Positions 31,672-41,481 of a stretch of 45,772 nt of DNA are shown here, one piece after another. The notes under the pieces were generated by a model, which made no database searches, was not told the origin of the DNA, and saw only the letters and a list, made by a program, of their open reading frames with translations. This DNA is from Verrucomicrobiota bacterium (lineage in GTDB: Bacteria; Verrucomicrobiota; Verrucomicrobiia; Limisphaerales; SIBE01). Where the stretch lies: assembly GCA_027623095.1 (NCBI GenBank), contig JAQBVM010000012.1:1-45772 (forward strand), written 5' to 3'. The position numbers and the translations under genes are program-made. Each line of letters starts with the position of its first letter. Position 1 is the first letter of the stretch.

Positions 31672-33114
31672 TCACAGTTCCTCGATTCGAACATTCCGAA
31701 ACCGCACGTTCGATCGTTCGTCATGATTCTGGAGGCCGATGTAGCCCCGGAGGGCGCGCGGCAGTTCTGCATCAATGATGCGCTCTCCGTTCAATTCGAC
31801 CGCAACCTTCGGCCCTCGAGCGGTGATTGTGACGCTGTTCCAACGCCCAGCCTCGCGAATGGCATTTTTCGTTGGGGCCATGACGTCATAAATGGAGCCG
31901 GGGCCGCTCTTGGAAGGCGGCGAGTCCTTCGCGTCGTAAATCTGGATTTCGTAACCTGTGAACGCTGGATTCCGCTCGTGTGATGACCTGAAGAATATGC
32001 CGCTGTTCGTCCGGGGTCCGATTTTGAATTGCAGTTCCAGTTTGAAGTCGCCGTATTGCCTCTGGCTACTGAGCCACGAACCCGATTTTTCGGGGTTCGT
32101 ACTCCAATTCACACCGTTGCGTCCCACCAGCATTCCATCCTCAACGAACCATTCGCCGCCCTCGATCTTGCTCCATCCATCCAAATCCTTCCCATTGAAG
32201 ATTTGCTTCAATCGACTCTGGTCCTGTCGAACCCGAATAAGCAGGTCACGCGTCTTCCGAATCGCGTCCGCTTCCCCGTCTTGGGTGGGGGCTCCGGATT
32301 CCACTCCCACATAGCCGCGATAGCCTGCGTCGCGGACGATTCGCATCATCCGAAAATAATCCGTTTCCGCGACGAGTCCTTCCGGTGTGAACCTGGAAGC
32401 CTTGGCGCTCACAGCCTTTGCAAAGTCCATCAATGACTCAACCGCATCGTAACGGTTGATCGAATCCGGAAAATTTCCAAAGTCCGGAAGCGTTCCGAAA
32501 TTCGGCCTGTTTACCTGTCGCATGACAGAAACTAGCCAATCCGGATCGGAGGAAAGACCGCCATGATTCTCAATCGCTAAATTCACGTTACGGCTCATTG
32601 CAAAGTCACTGAGGCGGGCGCAACTTTCCGCCACCCGCTCGCGAAGTTCGTCGGCATTGCCCGGTCCCCGCGCGTTGACGCGGACTGTCCTGCATCCCAG
32701 AAACTGCGCCGCGTCGATCCACGGAAATGTACGTTCGACGGCTTGCGTTCGAGCGTCCTTATCGGTTGCTCCCAGATCCCCGGTGGTATCGATCATGATG
32801 ACACCCATTGTCACACCCTCGTCTCCGGCGCGTTGCTTGAGTTCCCTGAGATACGCTGGGTCGCTCGCTTTGTCCGCGAAGAACTGATCGACAAACTCAA
32901 TACAGTCTATTTGGAACTCGCGCCGCGCGACACGGGGAAAATCAAGGTTGTCCATTTTCCCGCTCCTAAGGGTCTTGTTCAGAGACCATTCCGCGAGCGA
33001 AATCCCAAACAGCTCACCGAAGTCGTCAGCCCGCGCGTCGAAAAGCGGACGCAGGGAAAATCCAAGTGCTGCGCCGCCGCTCAATTTAAGAAACTTCCTT
33101 CTTTGCATTTTCAC
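31672..33114 (-). CDS. Exported TIM-barrel (sugar isomerase-like) fused to DUF1080
   Basis: 480 residues with two catalytic-type domains. The N-terminus has a Tat signal (MQRRKFLKLSGGAALG). Residues 32-295 form an AP-endonuclease-2/xylose-isomerase-like barrel with likely metal ligands Glu182 (AIENHGG), Asp211 (LPDFGN) and Glu272 (GVESG). Residues 303-480 form a DUF1080 domain (IFNGKDLDGWSKIEGGEW, NSGIFFRSS, YEIQIYD, RGYIGLQNH). Barrels of this family and DUF1080 domains have both been linked to cleavage of 3-keto-glycosides, so the fusion may catalyse two successive steps. Start codon: GTG 33114 or ATG 33108, neither with a clear ribosome site. It diverges from the PSD1 cytochrome gene across a short spacer. 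Confidence 0.9.
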   Translation of the reverse strand: MKMQRRKFLKLSGGAALGFSLRPLFDARADDFGELFGISLAEWSLNKTLRSGKMDNLDFPRVARREFQIDCIEFVDQFFADKASDPAYLRELKQRAGDEGVTMGVIMIDTTGDLGATDKDARTQAVERTFPWIDAAQFLGCRTVRVNARGPGNADELRERVAESCARLSDFAMSRNVNLAIENHGGLSSDPDWLVSVMRQVNRPNFGTLPDFGNFPDSINRYDAVESLMDFAKAVSAKASRFTPEGLVAETDYFRMMRIVRDAGYRGYVGVESGAPTQDGEADAIRKTRDLLIRVRQDQSRLKQIFNGKDLDGWSKIEGGEWFVEDGMLVGRNGVNWSTNPEKSGSWLSSQRQYGDFKLELQFKIGPRTNSGIFFRSSHERNPAFTGYEIQIYDAKDSPPSKSGPGSIYDVMAPTKNAIREAGRWNSVTITARGPKVAVELNGERIIDAELPRALRGYIGLQNHDERSNVRFRNVRIEEL

Positions 33115-33158
33115 AATATTACACCCGACAACGGACAGTTAACCAGTAGATAAAATAC

Positions 33159-36100
33159 ATGACAGAACCACGGCGCGAACGTAATGTTAACGCTGCTTTG
33201 GCAATTGTGCGCAACCAACCCGTTTATGCAATGATTTCTCATCCGTTCATCTTTATGTTTAGTGGATTCTTCCAGCGCGCAGGCTCCGCGGGCTTTCGGA
33301 CACAAGGGAACAATCCTTCTAATGGATACAGGCGAACCGTTTCTTCGCCTGTACCCATAGTCTTCTGCGCGCTGCTCTCGATCGCGGCATCCGGTCCGTT
33401 CTCCGTGTTCGGAGCTACGAGCAAGATCGACTTTAATCGCGAGATTCGTCCGATGCTTTCGGAATCCTGCTATACGTGCCACGGACCGGATGAAAAGACG
33501 CGAAAAGCAAAACTCCGCCTCGATATCAAAGAAGGCATCTTCGCCACACGGGACGGCGAATCTATTCTGACCCCCGGCGATAGCGAACACAGCGAGATCA
33601 TCCGCCGCCTCACGACCACCGACGAAGACGATCGGATGCCGCCCAAAGATTCGGGCAAGGTGTTGACCCAAGTACAGATCGATCGAATCCGGCAGTGGAT
33701 CGACGAGGGAGCCCAATGGGAACAACATTGGGCGTTTGTGAAAGCGCAAGCGCCGGATGTTCCGGAAAATGAGGATTCGACTTGGCCAAAAAACGAGATT
33801 GATCAGTTCATTCTTTCACGATTGAAAACGGAAGGACTTCAACCGTCCCCCCAAGCAAGCAAGGAAACGCTTGTGCGCCGCGCCAGTTTTGACCTGCGGG
33901 GCCTGCCTCCGACATTGGAAGAAGTGGAGGCGTTCCTTAACGACGACTCCCCGGATTCCTATGAAGCGTTGATCGACCGATTGCTGACGACACCGCAATA
34001 CGGCGAAAAAATGGCGATTCATTGGCTCGACCTGGCTCGCTACGCGGATACGCACGGCTACCATCTGGATTCGGGACGAGACATGTCGCGGTGGCGCGAC
34101 TGGGTGATCGAAGCGTTTAATTCCAACATGCCGTTCGATCAATTCACATTGGAACAAACTGCCGGAGATCTTCTGCCAAACGCCAGTGTTTCTCAGAAGC
34201 TTGCCACCGGGTTTAATCGGAACAACATGATTAACTTCGAAGGAGGCGCGATTCCCGAGGAATACCTGACGTATTACATCCGGGATCGAGTCGCGACAAC
34301 CTCCACGGTTTTTCTTGGGCTCACCATGGCCTGCGCCCAGTGCCACGATCATAAGTTTGATCCAATCTCGCAGAAAGAGTTTTACCAGTTTTATGCGTAT
34401 TTTAATGCTGTTCCCGAGAAAGGCCTCGACGGTGGCAAGGGAAATGCCGCGCCTCTGTTGGAATTGCCCTCTCAAGGCCAGAAGAAGCACCTCGAAGAAC
34501 TGACTGATGCAATCGATCGAGCCAAGCAGGAATTCCAGAACGCCCTGCCGAAAATTGACCGATCTCAGGCAGATTGGGAGACCCAGATCGCTTCGCGCGA
34601 CCACGTTCACTGGAATCTTCTAAAGCCCGTCGAAATGCGGTCAGCCGGCGGAGCGGATCTGAAAATCCTCGATGACGGATCGGTGCTCGCGACTGGCGCG
34701 AATCCGCAAAATGAGACATACGAACTTTCCGCCAAGGTCGAAGGTGAAACGATTACGGGCATTCGTCTCGAGGCATTCAATGATCGTTCACTTCCAGGAA
34801 GAGGTCCTGGGCGAGCCGATAATTCGAATTTTGTTTTAACTGAGGTTGAACTCGACGTGGTGTCCACAGGTAATTCTGACGCTTCACGGAAAGTGGATTT
34901 CAAAGCGGCAATCGCTGACTATTCGCAGACGGATTACGGCGTCGCGAACGCAGTGGACGGGAATCCGAAAACAGGCTGGGCGGTTGACGGTTCAGTCCGC
35001 CATAGAGACGCGGTGGCTTGGTTTCTTCCAAGCAAGCCGATCGAGACGGATAGCGAATCGGAACTTCGCTTCAGACTCAGATTCGAGGGACCATTTCCGA
35101 AACATTCGATTGGCCGTTTTCGCATTTCCTGGACGACATCCGCGGCGGTAAGCCACCCGGGTCCGATCGCTCCGGAAACGATTGAAAAGATCCTGGCGAC
35201 CCCGTCGATCGATCGCCCTGATAAGGAACGTGCGGTTGTACAAAAATACTATCGCGAGAATATTTCGGGCGAATATCTCCAACTAGAAAAAAGCGTCACG
35301 GAACTTGAAAACGAACGTTCCACCTTAATGAAGGAGATACCGACCTCAATGGTAATGGCTCAGATGGAAACGCCTCGGGACACGTTTGTTTTGATCCGCG
35401 GACAATACAATGAACACGGAGAAACAGTGAAACCCGGAATTCCGGCAAGTCTCTCGCCTCTTCCCTCCGATGCACCCGCAAACCGGCTCGGTCTGGCGCA
35501 ATGGCTCATCGATCCCGAGAACCCTCTGGTGGCGCGCGTTACTGTGAATCGCTTTTGGGCGCTTCTGATGGGAACGGGCATCGTAAAGACAGCGAACGAT
35601 TTCGGAACCAAGGGCGAATTACCGACCCACCCAGAACTGCTCGATTGGATCGCAACGGATTTCGTCCGGAACAGATGGGATGTAAAACGGTTGATCAAAA
35701 TGATTGTGACATCCGCCGCGTATCGGCAATCGGCAGTCGCAACGGCGGAAATGATCGAGAAAGACCCTTACAACCGGATTTACGCGCGCGGTCCGCGGTT
35801 TCGGTTGTCTGCGGAAGAAATTCACGATACAGCTCTCGCAGTCAGCGGCATTCTCGATAACTCGATAGGCGGCTCAGCGGTCTTTCCCTACCAGCCACCC
35901 GGTCTATGGGAAGAACTATCGTCGCGCAAAGACTCGAAAAACTGGTCCGCTCAGTTCTACACTCAAAGCCACGGAAAGGATCTTTATCGGAGGGGAATCT
36001 ATACCTTCTGGAAACGCACATCTCCCCCACCCTCCCTCCAGGCTTTCGACGCTCCCGATCGCGAAACGTGCATCGTTCAGCGCGACCGGACTTCGACACC

Positions 36101-36443
36101 GCTCCAAGCCCTGATCTTGATGAATGATCCTACCTATGTCGAAGCCGCGCGGAAACTCGCCAACCGGATGATGACCGATGGCGGATCGTCTCCAGAGGAT
36201 CGAATCCGTTTTGCGTTCCGGCTGGCAACATCGCGTTTCCCGTCGCAACTGGAAATCGATTTGCTAAAAAACCTGTATCAACAACAGTTCAAGCGCTTTC
36301 AGGAGCATCCGGAAGCCGCGGAACAGTATCTCAGCGTCGGTGAAAGCAGCCGAAACCCTTCACTGGATCCCGCCTCCCATGCTGCTTGGACGAGTGTGGC
36401 CAGCATGATCCTCAACCTCGACGAAACCATTACGAAGGGATAG
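33159..36443 (+). CDS. PSD1 cytochrome (PSCyt1, DUF1549, DUF1553)
   Basis: A secreted c-type cytochrome typical of Planctomycetes and Verrucomicrobia, 1094 residues by the longest reading. Starts at ATG 33231 or 33255 are at least as likely, because the first 24 residues look non-coding and the hydrophobic signal (PIVFCALLSIAASGPFSVFG) lies at about residues 65-85. PSCyt1 has heme motif CYTCH at 104-108, followed by KAKLRLDIKEGIF. DUF1549 covers about 210-420 (FDLRGLPPTLEEVEAFL) and ends in a second motif in CAQCHDHKFDPIS near residue 390. A beta-rich insert lies at about 510-660. DUF1553 covers about 770-1060 (NRFWALLMGTGIVKTANDFG, RDRTSTPLQALILMNDP). It is followed 31 bp later by its DUF1501 partner, so the two form an operon. 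Confidence 0.93.
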   Translation: MTEPRRERNVNAALAIVRNQPVYAMISHPFIFMFSGFFQRAGSAGFRTQGNNPSNGYRRTVSSPVPIVFCALLSIAASGPFSVFGATSKIDFNREIRPMLSESCYTCHGPDEKTRKAKLRLDIKEGIFATRDGESILTPGDSEHSEIIRRLTTTDEDDRMPPKDSGKVLTQVQIDRIRQWIDEGAQWEQHWAFVKAQAPDVPENEDSTWPKNEIDQFILSRLKTEGLQPSPQASKETLVRRASFDLRGLPPTLEEVEAFLNDDSPDSYEALIDRLLTTPQYGEKMAIHWLDLARYADTHGYHLDSGRDMSRWRDWVIEAFNSNMPFDQFTLEQTAGDLLPNASVSQKLATGFNRNNMINFEGGAIPEEYLTYYIRDRVATTSTVFLGLTMACAQCHDHKFDPISQKEFYQFYAYFNAVPEKGLDGGKGNAAPLLELPSQGQKKHLEELTDAIDRAKQEFQNALPKIDRSQADWETQIASRDHVHWNLLKPVEMRSAGGADLKILDDGSVLATGANPQNETYELSAKVEGETITGIRLEAFNDRSLPGRGPGRADNSNFVLTEVELDVVSTGNSDASRKVDFKAAIADYSQTDYGVANAVDGNPKTGWAVDGSVRHRDAVAWFLPSKPIETDSESELRFRLRFEGPFPKHSIGRFRISWTTSAAVSHPGPIAPETIEKILATPSIDRPDKERAVVQKYYRENISGEYLQLEKSVTELENERSTLMKEIPTSMVMAQMETPRDTFVLIRGQYNEHGETVKPGIPASLSPLPSDAPANRLGLAQWLIDPENPLVARVTVNRFWALLMGTGIVKTANDFGTKGELPTHPELLDWIATDFVRNRWDVKRLIKMIVTSAAYRQSAVATAEMIEKDPYNRIYARGPRFRLSAEEIHDTALAVSGILDNSIGGSAVFPYQPPGLWEELSSRKDSKNWSAQFYTQSHGKDLYRRGIYTFWKRTSPPPSLQAFDAPDRETCIVQRDRTSTPLQALILMNDPTYVEAARKLANRMMTDGGSSPEDRIRFAFRLATSRFPSQLEIDLLKNLYQQQFKRFQEHPEAAEQYLSVGESSRNPSLDPASHAAWTSVASMILNLDETITKG

Positions 36444-36474
36444 GCTCTCACCTGACGAAAGAACGAAAGGACCG

Positions 36475-37941
36475 ATGAATCCGCTCCACGAATTTCAACT
36501 GCTTCAAACCCGCCGGCAATTCTTCAGCCGCACGGCGACCGGAATTGGCGCAATGGCGCTCGGCTCCCTGCTTAATCCGACGCTCTCACGAGCATCTGCA
36601 GAGAACTCTGGAAAGTCCGCTAAAGGCTCTCTGAACGCCCTTCACTTTGCGCCAAAGGCAAAGCGCGTCATTTACCTGCACCAGTCCGGCGCTCCATCGC
36701 ACATCGACATGTACGACTATAAACCCGGCATGCGTGAACATCATGGAAAGGAACTTCCCGCGTCGGTTCGCATGGGACAGCGGATTACGGGAATGACGTC
36801 CGGCCAGGCAAAGTTTCCGGTTGCGGCAAGCCAATTCGAGTTTCGTCGTCATGGGCAATGCGGAACCTGGTTGAGCGAACTTTTGCCCTCAATCGGAAAT
36901 GTCGTCGATGACATTGCTCTCATTCGGTCGGTGCATACCGATGCGATCAATCACGATCCGGCCATCACATTCATCCAAACCGGGAGCGAACAGCCCGGAC
37001 GCCCCTCACTCGGATCGTGGGCGAGTTACGGGCTCGGAAGTGAGAACGAAAACTTGCCGGGATTTATTGTCCTCATTTCCCAGGGAAGCGGAAACCTGAC
37101 CGACCAACCTCTCTTCGCCAGGCTTTGGGGGGCCGGTTTCCTCCCAACAAGCTATCAAGGCGTGAAGTTTCGAAGCAGCGGAGACGCGGTACTTCATCTG
37201 ACCAATCCGCCGGGTGTCGATTCGAGTTCTCGGCGTCAGATGCTCGATACGCTCGAACAATTGAACCAGATTCAACATCGAAGGCTCGGTGATCCGGAAA
37301 TCACGACGCGGATTGCGCAATACGAAATGGCCTTTCGCATGCAGACATCGGTTCCGGACCTAATGGACATCAGCCAGGAGCCCGAAAGTGTGCTTAAACT
37401 CTACGGTCCGGAGGTGCGCACTCCCGGAACGTTCGCTGCGAACGCGCTTTTGGCCCGAAGGTTGAGTGAGCGGGGAGTTCGGTTTATTCAACTTTATCAT
37501 CGGGGTTGGGATCAACACAGCAACTTGCGCGATCATTTGCCAAAGCAATGCCACGATATTGATCAGCCCTGTGCGGGTCTGCTTACCGATCTCAAACAAC
37601 GAGGATTGCTGGACGAGACAGTCGTCATATGCGGAGGCGAGTTCGGGCGCACCTCATACGTGCAAGGGAACATTGAAAACCCGAATTATGGCCGGGACCA
37701 CCACCCTCGGTGCTTCAGCGTCTGGATGGCGGGTGGTGGAATCAAAGGCGGAACCGTGTACGGAGAAACAGACGACTATTGCTACAATATTGTGAAAGAC
37801 CCCGTACATGTGCATGACCTGAACGCCACTCTTTTGCGGTGTCTCGGAATCGATCACGAAAAGCTGACATTCCGATTCCAAGGGCGCGATTTCCGACTAA
37901 CGGATGTTCATGGGAAGGTCGTGGAAAGAATCCTCGCTTGA
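36475..37941 (+). CDS. DUF1501 protein, Tat-exported, partner of the PSD1 cytochrome
   Basis: 488 residues. The N-terminus has a Tat signal (TRRQFFSRTATGIGAMALG). The DUF1501 core resembles the alkaline phosphatase/sulfatase fold, with landmarks YLHQSGAPSHIDMYDYKPG, ALIRSVHTDAINHDPA, GWDQHSNLRDHLP and CGGEFGRTSYVQ, then NYGRDHHPRCFSVWMAGGG. The His and Asp clusters are suitable for metal binding, but the reaction is not known. AAAGGA lies 7 bases before ATG 36475. It begins 31 bp after the PSD1 gene. The downstream gene for the 1000-residue secreted protein starts 81 bp later and may belong to the same transcript, although a TTGACT at 37955 could be a weak separate -35. Confidence 0.94.
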   Translation: MNPLHEFQLLQTRRQFFSRTATGIGAMALGSLLNPTLSRASAENSGKSAKGSLNALHFAPKAKRVIYLHQSGAPSHIDMYDYKPGMREHHGKELPASVRMGQRITGMTSGQAKFPVAASQFEFRRHGQCGTWLSELLPSIGNVVDDIALIRSVHTDAINHDPAITFIQTGSEQPGRPSLGSWASYGLGSENENLPGFIVLISQGSGNLTDQPLFARLWGAGFLPTSYQGVKFRSSGDAVLHLTNPPGVDSSSRRQMLDTLEQLNQIQHRRLGDPEITTRIAQYEMAFRMQTSVPDLMDISQEPESVLKLYGPEVRTPGTFAANALLARRLSERGVRFIQLYHRGWDQHSNLRDHLPKQCHDIDQPCAGLLTDLKQRGLLDETVVICGGEFGRTSYVQGNIENPNYGRDHHPRCFSVWMAGGGIKGGTVYGETDDYCYNIVKDPVHVHDLNATLLRCLGIDHEKLTFRFQGRDFRLTDVHGKVVERILA

Positions 37942-38022
37942 TGAAAAAGTCGTGTTGACTTCACTCGGGATTCGGAAAACATTCAGCCCGTCCACTTAAA
38001 CAATTAATTACAGAAACGAACT

Positions 38023-41000
38023 ATGAGATTCCACCTTGTTCCAGTGATCGCATCGGTGGCGATTTACTCCTCTGTTGCGGCCGCACAGATCGCAACACCC
38101 GGGCTTCCGGGAGAGAATGGGTTAGCGCCTAAATCGGAAACGACCTACGTAAATCTACCCGCCACGGGGAATAATGGCAGCACGGAAAGCACCGGAGTAG
38201 CCATTGCCGCAAACGGGAATGTCCTGATTGGCTGGGAAGACGACAGCAGTGGTCTCATCGACTTCGAAGCGGTATGGACGCTGTTCAGTCCCAGCGGCAC
38301 GTGGTTAACGCCGGACACACAGATTAAATCACAGGATCCTGCGTTCGCGGGGGAAACAATCACTTCGAAGTACTTGTCCTATTTCCGGGCCGACAAAAGT
38401 CCGGTCGCCGGTCGCACTTCGTGGGGACCGAAGATCAAAGCAAACATATTTGGTGATGGAATCGGAATGGGCGCCACTTCGTTTGAGCTTGGACTGGAAA
38501 TCCCGGAATTAGCTGGCATCAACCTCGATGCCGGGGGCGGGGGCGATTTTCCCGCCGTTCAACTGCTAACGAACGACGGCGCGCCCATTCGGATCGTTAC
38601 AGGCCTCAGCGACGCGGATGCCGAGCCAGCGGGAGACGTTCGAATCGGCGATTGGGATTACCTGTCAAACGGCAACATCGTGATTGTGGGCGAAAGCCGG
38701 CAGGAGTCGGATCTTGTGGATCGATTTGGCGGCGCCGCTCCCAACCGCCATGCAGTTTATCGAATCGTCGATGCAAACGGAAATGAGGTCAAGGCGCTGA
38801 GCGCCGTCAGCGAACTTAGCGATGCGCGAGTCGAGATTTGGCATGGTGTCGGCGTCACTAAAAACGGCTTTGGCATCCGCTTCTCGTATGGAGGCCGAGC
38901 CACAGTTCGATTGTTCGACAATGCTGGCAATCCAACCACAGGAAACCTCGACCTAGGCACTCTAACCAAAAAGGAAATCGCAGCGGGAGGTGGGCGTGGC
39001 GATGGAACCGGATTTCATGGAAACGGAAACGACGCTTATGTGGTTGTAAATTCCGGTCCCGACGAGAATGCTGTGCCGCAAGTCTGGGTGACCGTCCTGA
39101 ACGCGGATGGAACGGTTCGATACTCGAAAGGCGCGATCGATGACTGGACCCTGCTTGGTTCGGATCGCGTCGATGCCGCGATTGACCCCTCGGGAAAGGT
39201 CGTCGTTGTTCTTGCGGATTCCAGCGGGACATTTGGAGCATTTAGGGTGATCCTTGGGCGTCTTTTGGACGCGCAAGGGAATCCGATGGGCAGCACATTC
39301 TTCGTGAGCGAAAAGGAAGACGATTTCACTGCATTTGCGGAATCCCGCAGACCTCGGATCGCCTGGCGCAATGGATTCGTCGCCATCATTTGGGAAAGCC
39401 GAAACAGCCCGGAGTCTGCCGAACGTGTCCTCGCATTGCGTTTGTTTGGAACTTTCGAACCCGGGAGTATTGAATCCGTAGGCCTGACACGCATTGTTCC
39501 GGACAAGCCAATTATTACTCCTGAAGCCGATGCGCTCGGAAATTGGGAGCCCAACGCCAGCGTTTTGGGTAACAGCACGTTTCTAATCGAAGGCAATACG
39601 TTTGCCGAAGGATCGACGGGTGAACAACGGTATGTTGTCGCACTGCAACCCGCTGACGGTGGCCCAATGAAACTCGCTGATGGATTTTATGACGACAGCG
39701 GCAAACCATTCTCGGGTCAGATCAACTTCTCGCGACAGAATGGGAATCCCGGCCGCGTGGCCGGAGACAAACGCCCTGGCGCAGTGAATTACATGGTCGG
39801 AGGCGAAGCGTCGCCCCACGTTCTCACGGAGTTCAATTCGGATGGACGCTGGGACTTGGGCTTTGACCGTCTAGGAGACGGGAGATACGGAACAGTTCAG
39901 GCGTACGCCCTTGATCCAACGAGCCTCGTACCAACTCCCACAAGCAAAGCACTTGACGCCATCAATGGCCGAGTGACATTTGGTGGTGGCGGCGGAAATC
40001 AAATCGGCCGATTCGGAGGAGATATCGCAGCGCTGGACAATGGGAATTTTGTTGTGGCTGTGGATGACCGATCCGGCGTTTTGGACGCGTCAACGTCAAC
40101 TACCGCGGTGATCATTGCGCCCGACGGTTCAATTGTTAAAGAAAGCTTCTTGGTTGAGACTCGGGACAACTGGTCCAATGTCGCTGCTTACAAAGGCGGC
40201 TTTGCCATTCGGGTTCACGAGAATATCCATTTTTTTGACAACACTGGGAATCTCAAAGGCACTATTAATCAGAATACATCGGGACAGAGTTTCGACACGG
40301 GACGCGGGGACGGGACGCGAATCTCGGGTCATATTAATAGTCCATACGTATTTCTCGTTGGCAAAGTCAGCAACGCTGCGACCGTCAAGCTGGCCGTGTG
40401 GGATTCGCGAGACCGGTCTTTCGTCACCGTTGCGGATGTGAGCGAGCCCGCTTTTGCCGGAGATTTTGATCGAGCAAATCTCGCGGTGGATGCATTGAAT
40501 CGCGTTACCGCTTCGTGGGTATCGAAGCCTCCGGGCTACGAATTCGAACAGGTTGCGGCTCGCGTGCTAGCTCTGGATGCCGCCAATAAGAAAATCACGC
40601 CGCTGACGGCGAGTTTCCTGCCGTTTGTCAACTCGGCCAAAACAGGTGGCATTCGCTCGATTGGAATGACCGTTGCGACGACGACAAAAGCGATCCTTAT
40701 TGCCGCGAAAGGAGAAATCAATCTGGCGAATAATCCTTCCGCGGGAGCCAATTCCCCCCGGGAAATCAACTTCTACACGGTCATCTCGCATCCCGATCCG
40801 AAAGACGACCCGACCACTCCGGTCGGCGGCGCAGCAGCAGGATCTCGATTCACTCAAACAGCGCTGAGCGGCAGCACACTGACAATCTCCTGGACCGGAG
40901 GTGGCAAACTGCAAGAGGCCGCTAATATTACAGGTCCCTGGACGGATGCAGCCGGAAATCCGTCCGGTTCGACAACCGTTCAAACAACGGGCACTCACAA

Positions 41001-41025
41001 GTTCTATCGGATCGTCGGTCCGTAG
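38023..41025 (+). CDS. Large secreted repeat protein, function unknown
   Basis: 1000 residues. The signal peptide ends in VAIYSSVAAAQ. The body is beta-rich with many DxDG- and NGN-like turns, suggesting propeller-like repeats. Two distant segments resemble each other: one near residues 282-345 (RLFDNAGN ... GRGDGTGFHGNGNDAYVVV) and one near 724-790 (HFFDNTGN ... GRGDGTRISGHINSPYVFLV), so the protein probably has an internal duplication. The last 55 residues (TLTISWTGGGKLQEAANITG ... HKFYRIVGP) match the end of the PA14 protein at 21117. No catalytic motif is recognised. It follows the PSD1/DUF1501 pair and ends before a strong terminator at 41045-41074. A surface-exposed binding or structural role is inferred. 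Confidence 0.85.
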   Translation: MRFHLVPVIASVAIYSSVAAAQIATPGLPGENGLAPKSETTYVNLPATGNNGSTESTGVAIAANGNVLIGWEDDSSGLIDFEAVWTLFSPSGTWLTPDTQIKSQDPAFAGETITSKYLSYFRADKSPVAGRTSWGPKIKANIFGDGIGMGATSFELGLEIPELAGINLDAGGGGDFPAVQLLTNDGAPIRIVTGLSDADAEPAGDVRIGDWDYLSNGNIVIVGESRQESDLVDRFGGAAPNRHAVYRIVDANGNEVKALSAVSELSDARVEIWHGVGVTKNGFGIRFSYGGRATVRLFDNAGNPTTGNLDLGTLTKKEIAAGGGRGDGTGFHGNGNDAYVVVNSGPDENAVPQVWVTVLNADGTVRYSKGAIDDWTLLGSDRVDAAIDPSGKVVVVLADSSGTFGAFRVILGRLLDAQGNPMGSTFFVSEKEDDFTAFAESRRPRIAWRNGFVAIIWESRNSPESAERVLALRLFGTFEPGSIESVGLTRIVPDKPIITPEADALGNWEPNASVLGNSTFLIEGNTFAEGSTGEQRYVVALQPADGGPMKLADGFYDDSGKPFSGQINFSRQNGNPGRVAGDKRPGAVNYMVGGEASPHVLTEFNSDGRWDLGFDRLGDGRYGTVQAYALDPTSLVPTPTSKALDAINGRVTFGGGGGNQIGRFGGDIAALDNGNFVVAVDDRSGVLDASTSTTAVIIAPDGSIVKESFLVETRDNWSNVAAYKGGFAIRVHENIHFFDNTGNLKGTINQNTSGQSFDTGRGDGTRISGHINSPYVFLVGKVSNAATVKLAVWDSRDRSFVTVADVSEPAFAGDFDRANLAVDALNRVTASWVSKPPGYEFEQVAARVLALDAANKKITPLTASFLPFVNSAKTGGIRSIGMTVATTTKAILIAAKGEINLANNPSAGANSPREINFYTVISHPDPKDDPTTPVGGAAAGSRFTQTALSGSTLTISWTGGGKLQEAANITGPWTDAAGNPSGSTTVQTTGTHKFYRIVGP

Positions 41026-41044
41026 ATTTTCACTGACACAGAGA

Positions 41045-41074
41045 AAGGCCGGGCTTTGAAGCCCGGTCTTTTTT
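41045..41074 (+). terminator. Rho-independent terminator
   Basis: A GC-rich stem (GGCCGGGCT / AGCCCGGTC, one G-T pair) with a four-base loop is followed by a run of six T. It lies 20 bp after the stop of the 1000-residue protein gene and reads in its direction, so it ends that transcript, probably together with PSD1 and DUF1501. Confidence 0.9.
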
Positions 41075-41079
41075 GTGCG

Positions 41080-41150
41080 GGGAGGGTGAGACTCCCGTCG
41101 AACCCATTATTGGGCGAGATCCAGGGTTCGGCAGGAGCCTCAACCCTCCC
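41080..41150. repeat. 71-bp palindromic element at the edge of a gene remnant
   Basis: The left arm (41080-41105) begins GGGAGGGTGAGACTCCCGTC. The reverse complement of the right arm (41124-41150) begins GGGAGGGTTGAGGCTCCTGC. Both end in CGAACCC at the centre. A few mismatches and one length difference separate the arms. The element starts 6 bp after the terminator and ends 5 bp before a transporter fragment. Confidence 0.65.
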
Positions 41151-41154
41151 ATTC

Positions 41155-41481
41155 TTGAGAAGCGCTCAAGAAGTAGTGCCCGCGGCCCATTCCGGGCAGG
41201 CAACGCCGGTACTCGGTTTGAAGATCCTTCTCGTGGCGTTGTTCACGATGCTGCTGCTCGCAAAACGGGTGTCCGCGACCTTGTGGGCCGCGGCGGCCTT
41301 GAGCTCACTCGCCATCGCACTACTGAACAGTGCCCGTGGCGCAAAGCCTCATCATGTCGGGAGCACGATCCTCTACACAGGCACGTCGGCGGCTATGTTC
41401 GCGTTGTTCGACGTTCTGGTACAGAAGTGGTCGCCAGCGTGGGGGGGGGCGGGACGACTCCTGCCGGCAATGCTCGGCTGA
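41155..41481 (+). pseudogene. Fragment of an EamA/DMT-family transporter
   Basis: A plus-strand frame of about 108 codons encodes part of a drug/metabolite-type permease: a helix ATPVLGLKILLVALFTMLLL, then TLWAAAALSSLAIALLN, then a helix STILYTGTSAAMFALFDVLV with KWSPAWGGAGRLLPAM. This corresponds to the middle of a 10-helix transporter. The N-terminal helices are missing where the palindromic element abuts, and the frame stops at TGA 41479-41481 without the C-terminal half. There is no start codon context. A nine-base G run at 41441-41449 lies near the broken end. I regard it as a decayed or rearranged remnant. Confidence 0.6.
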
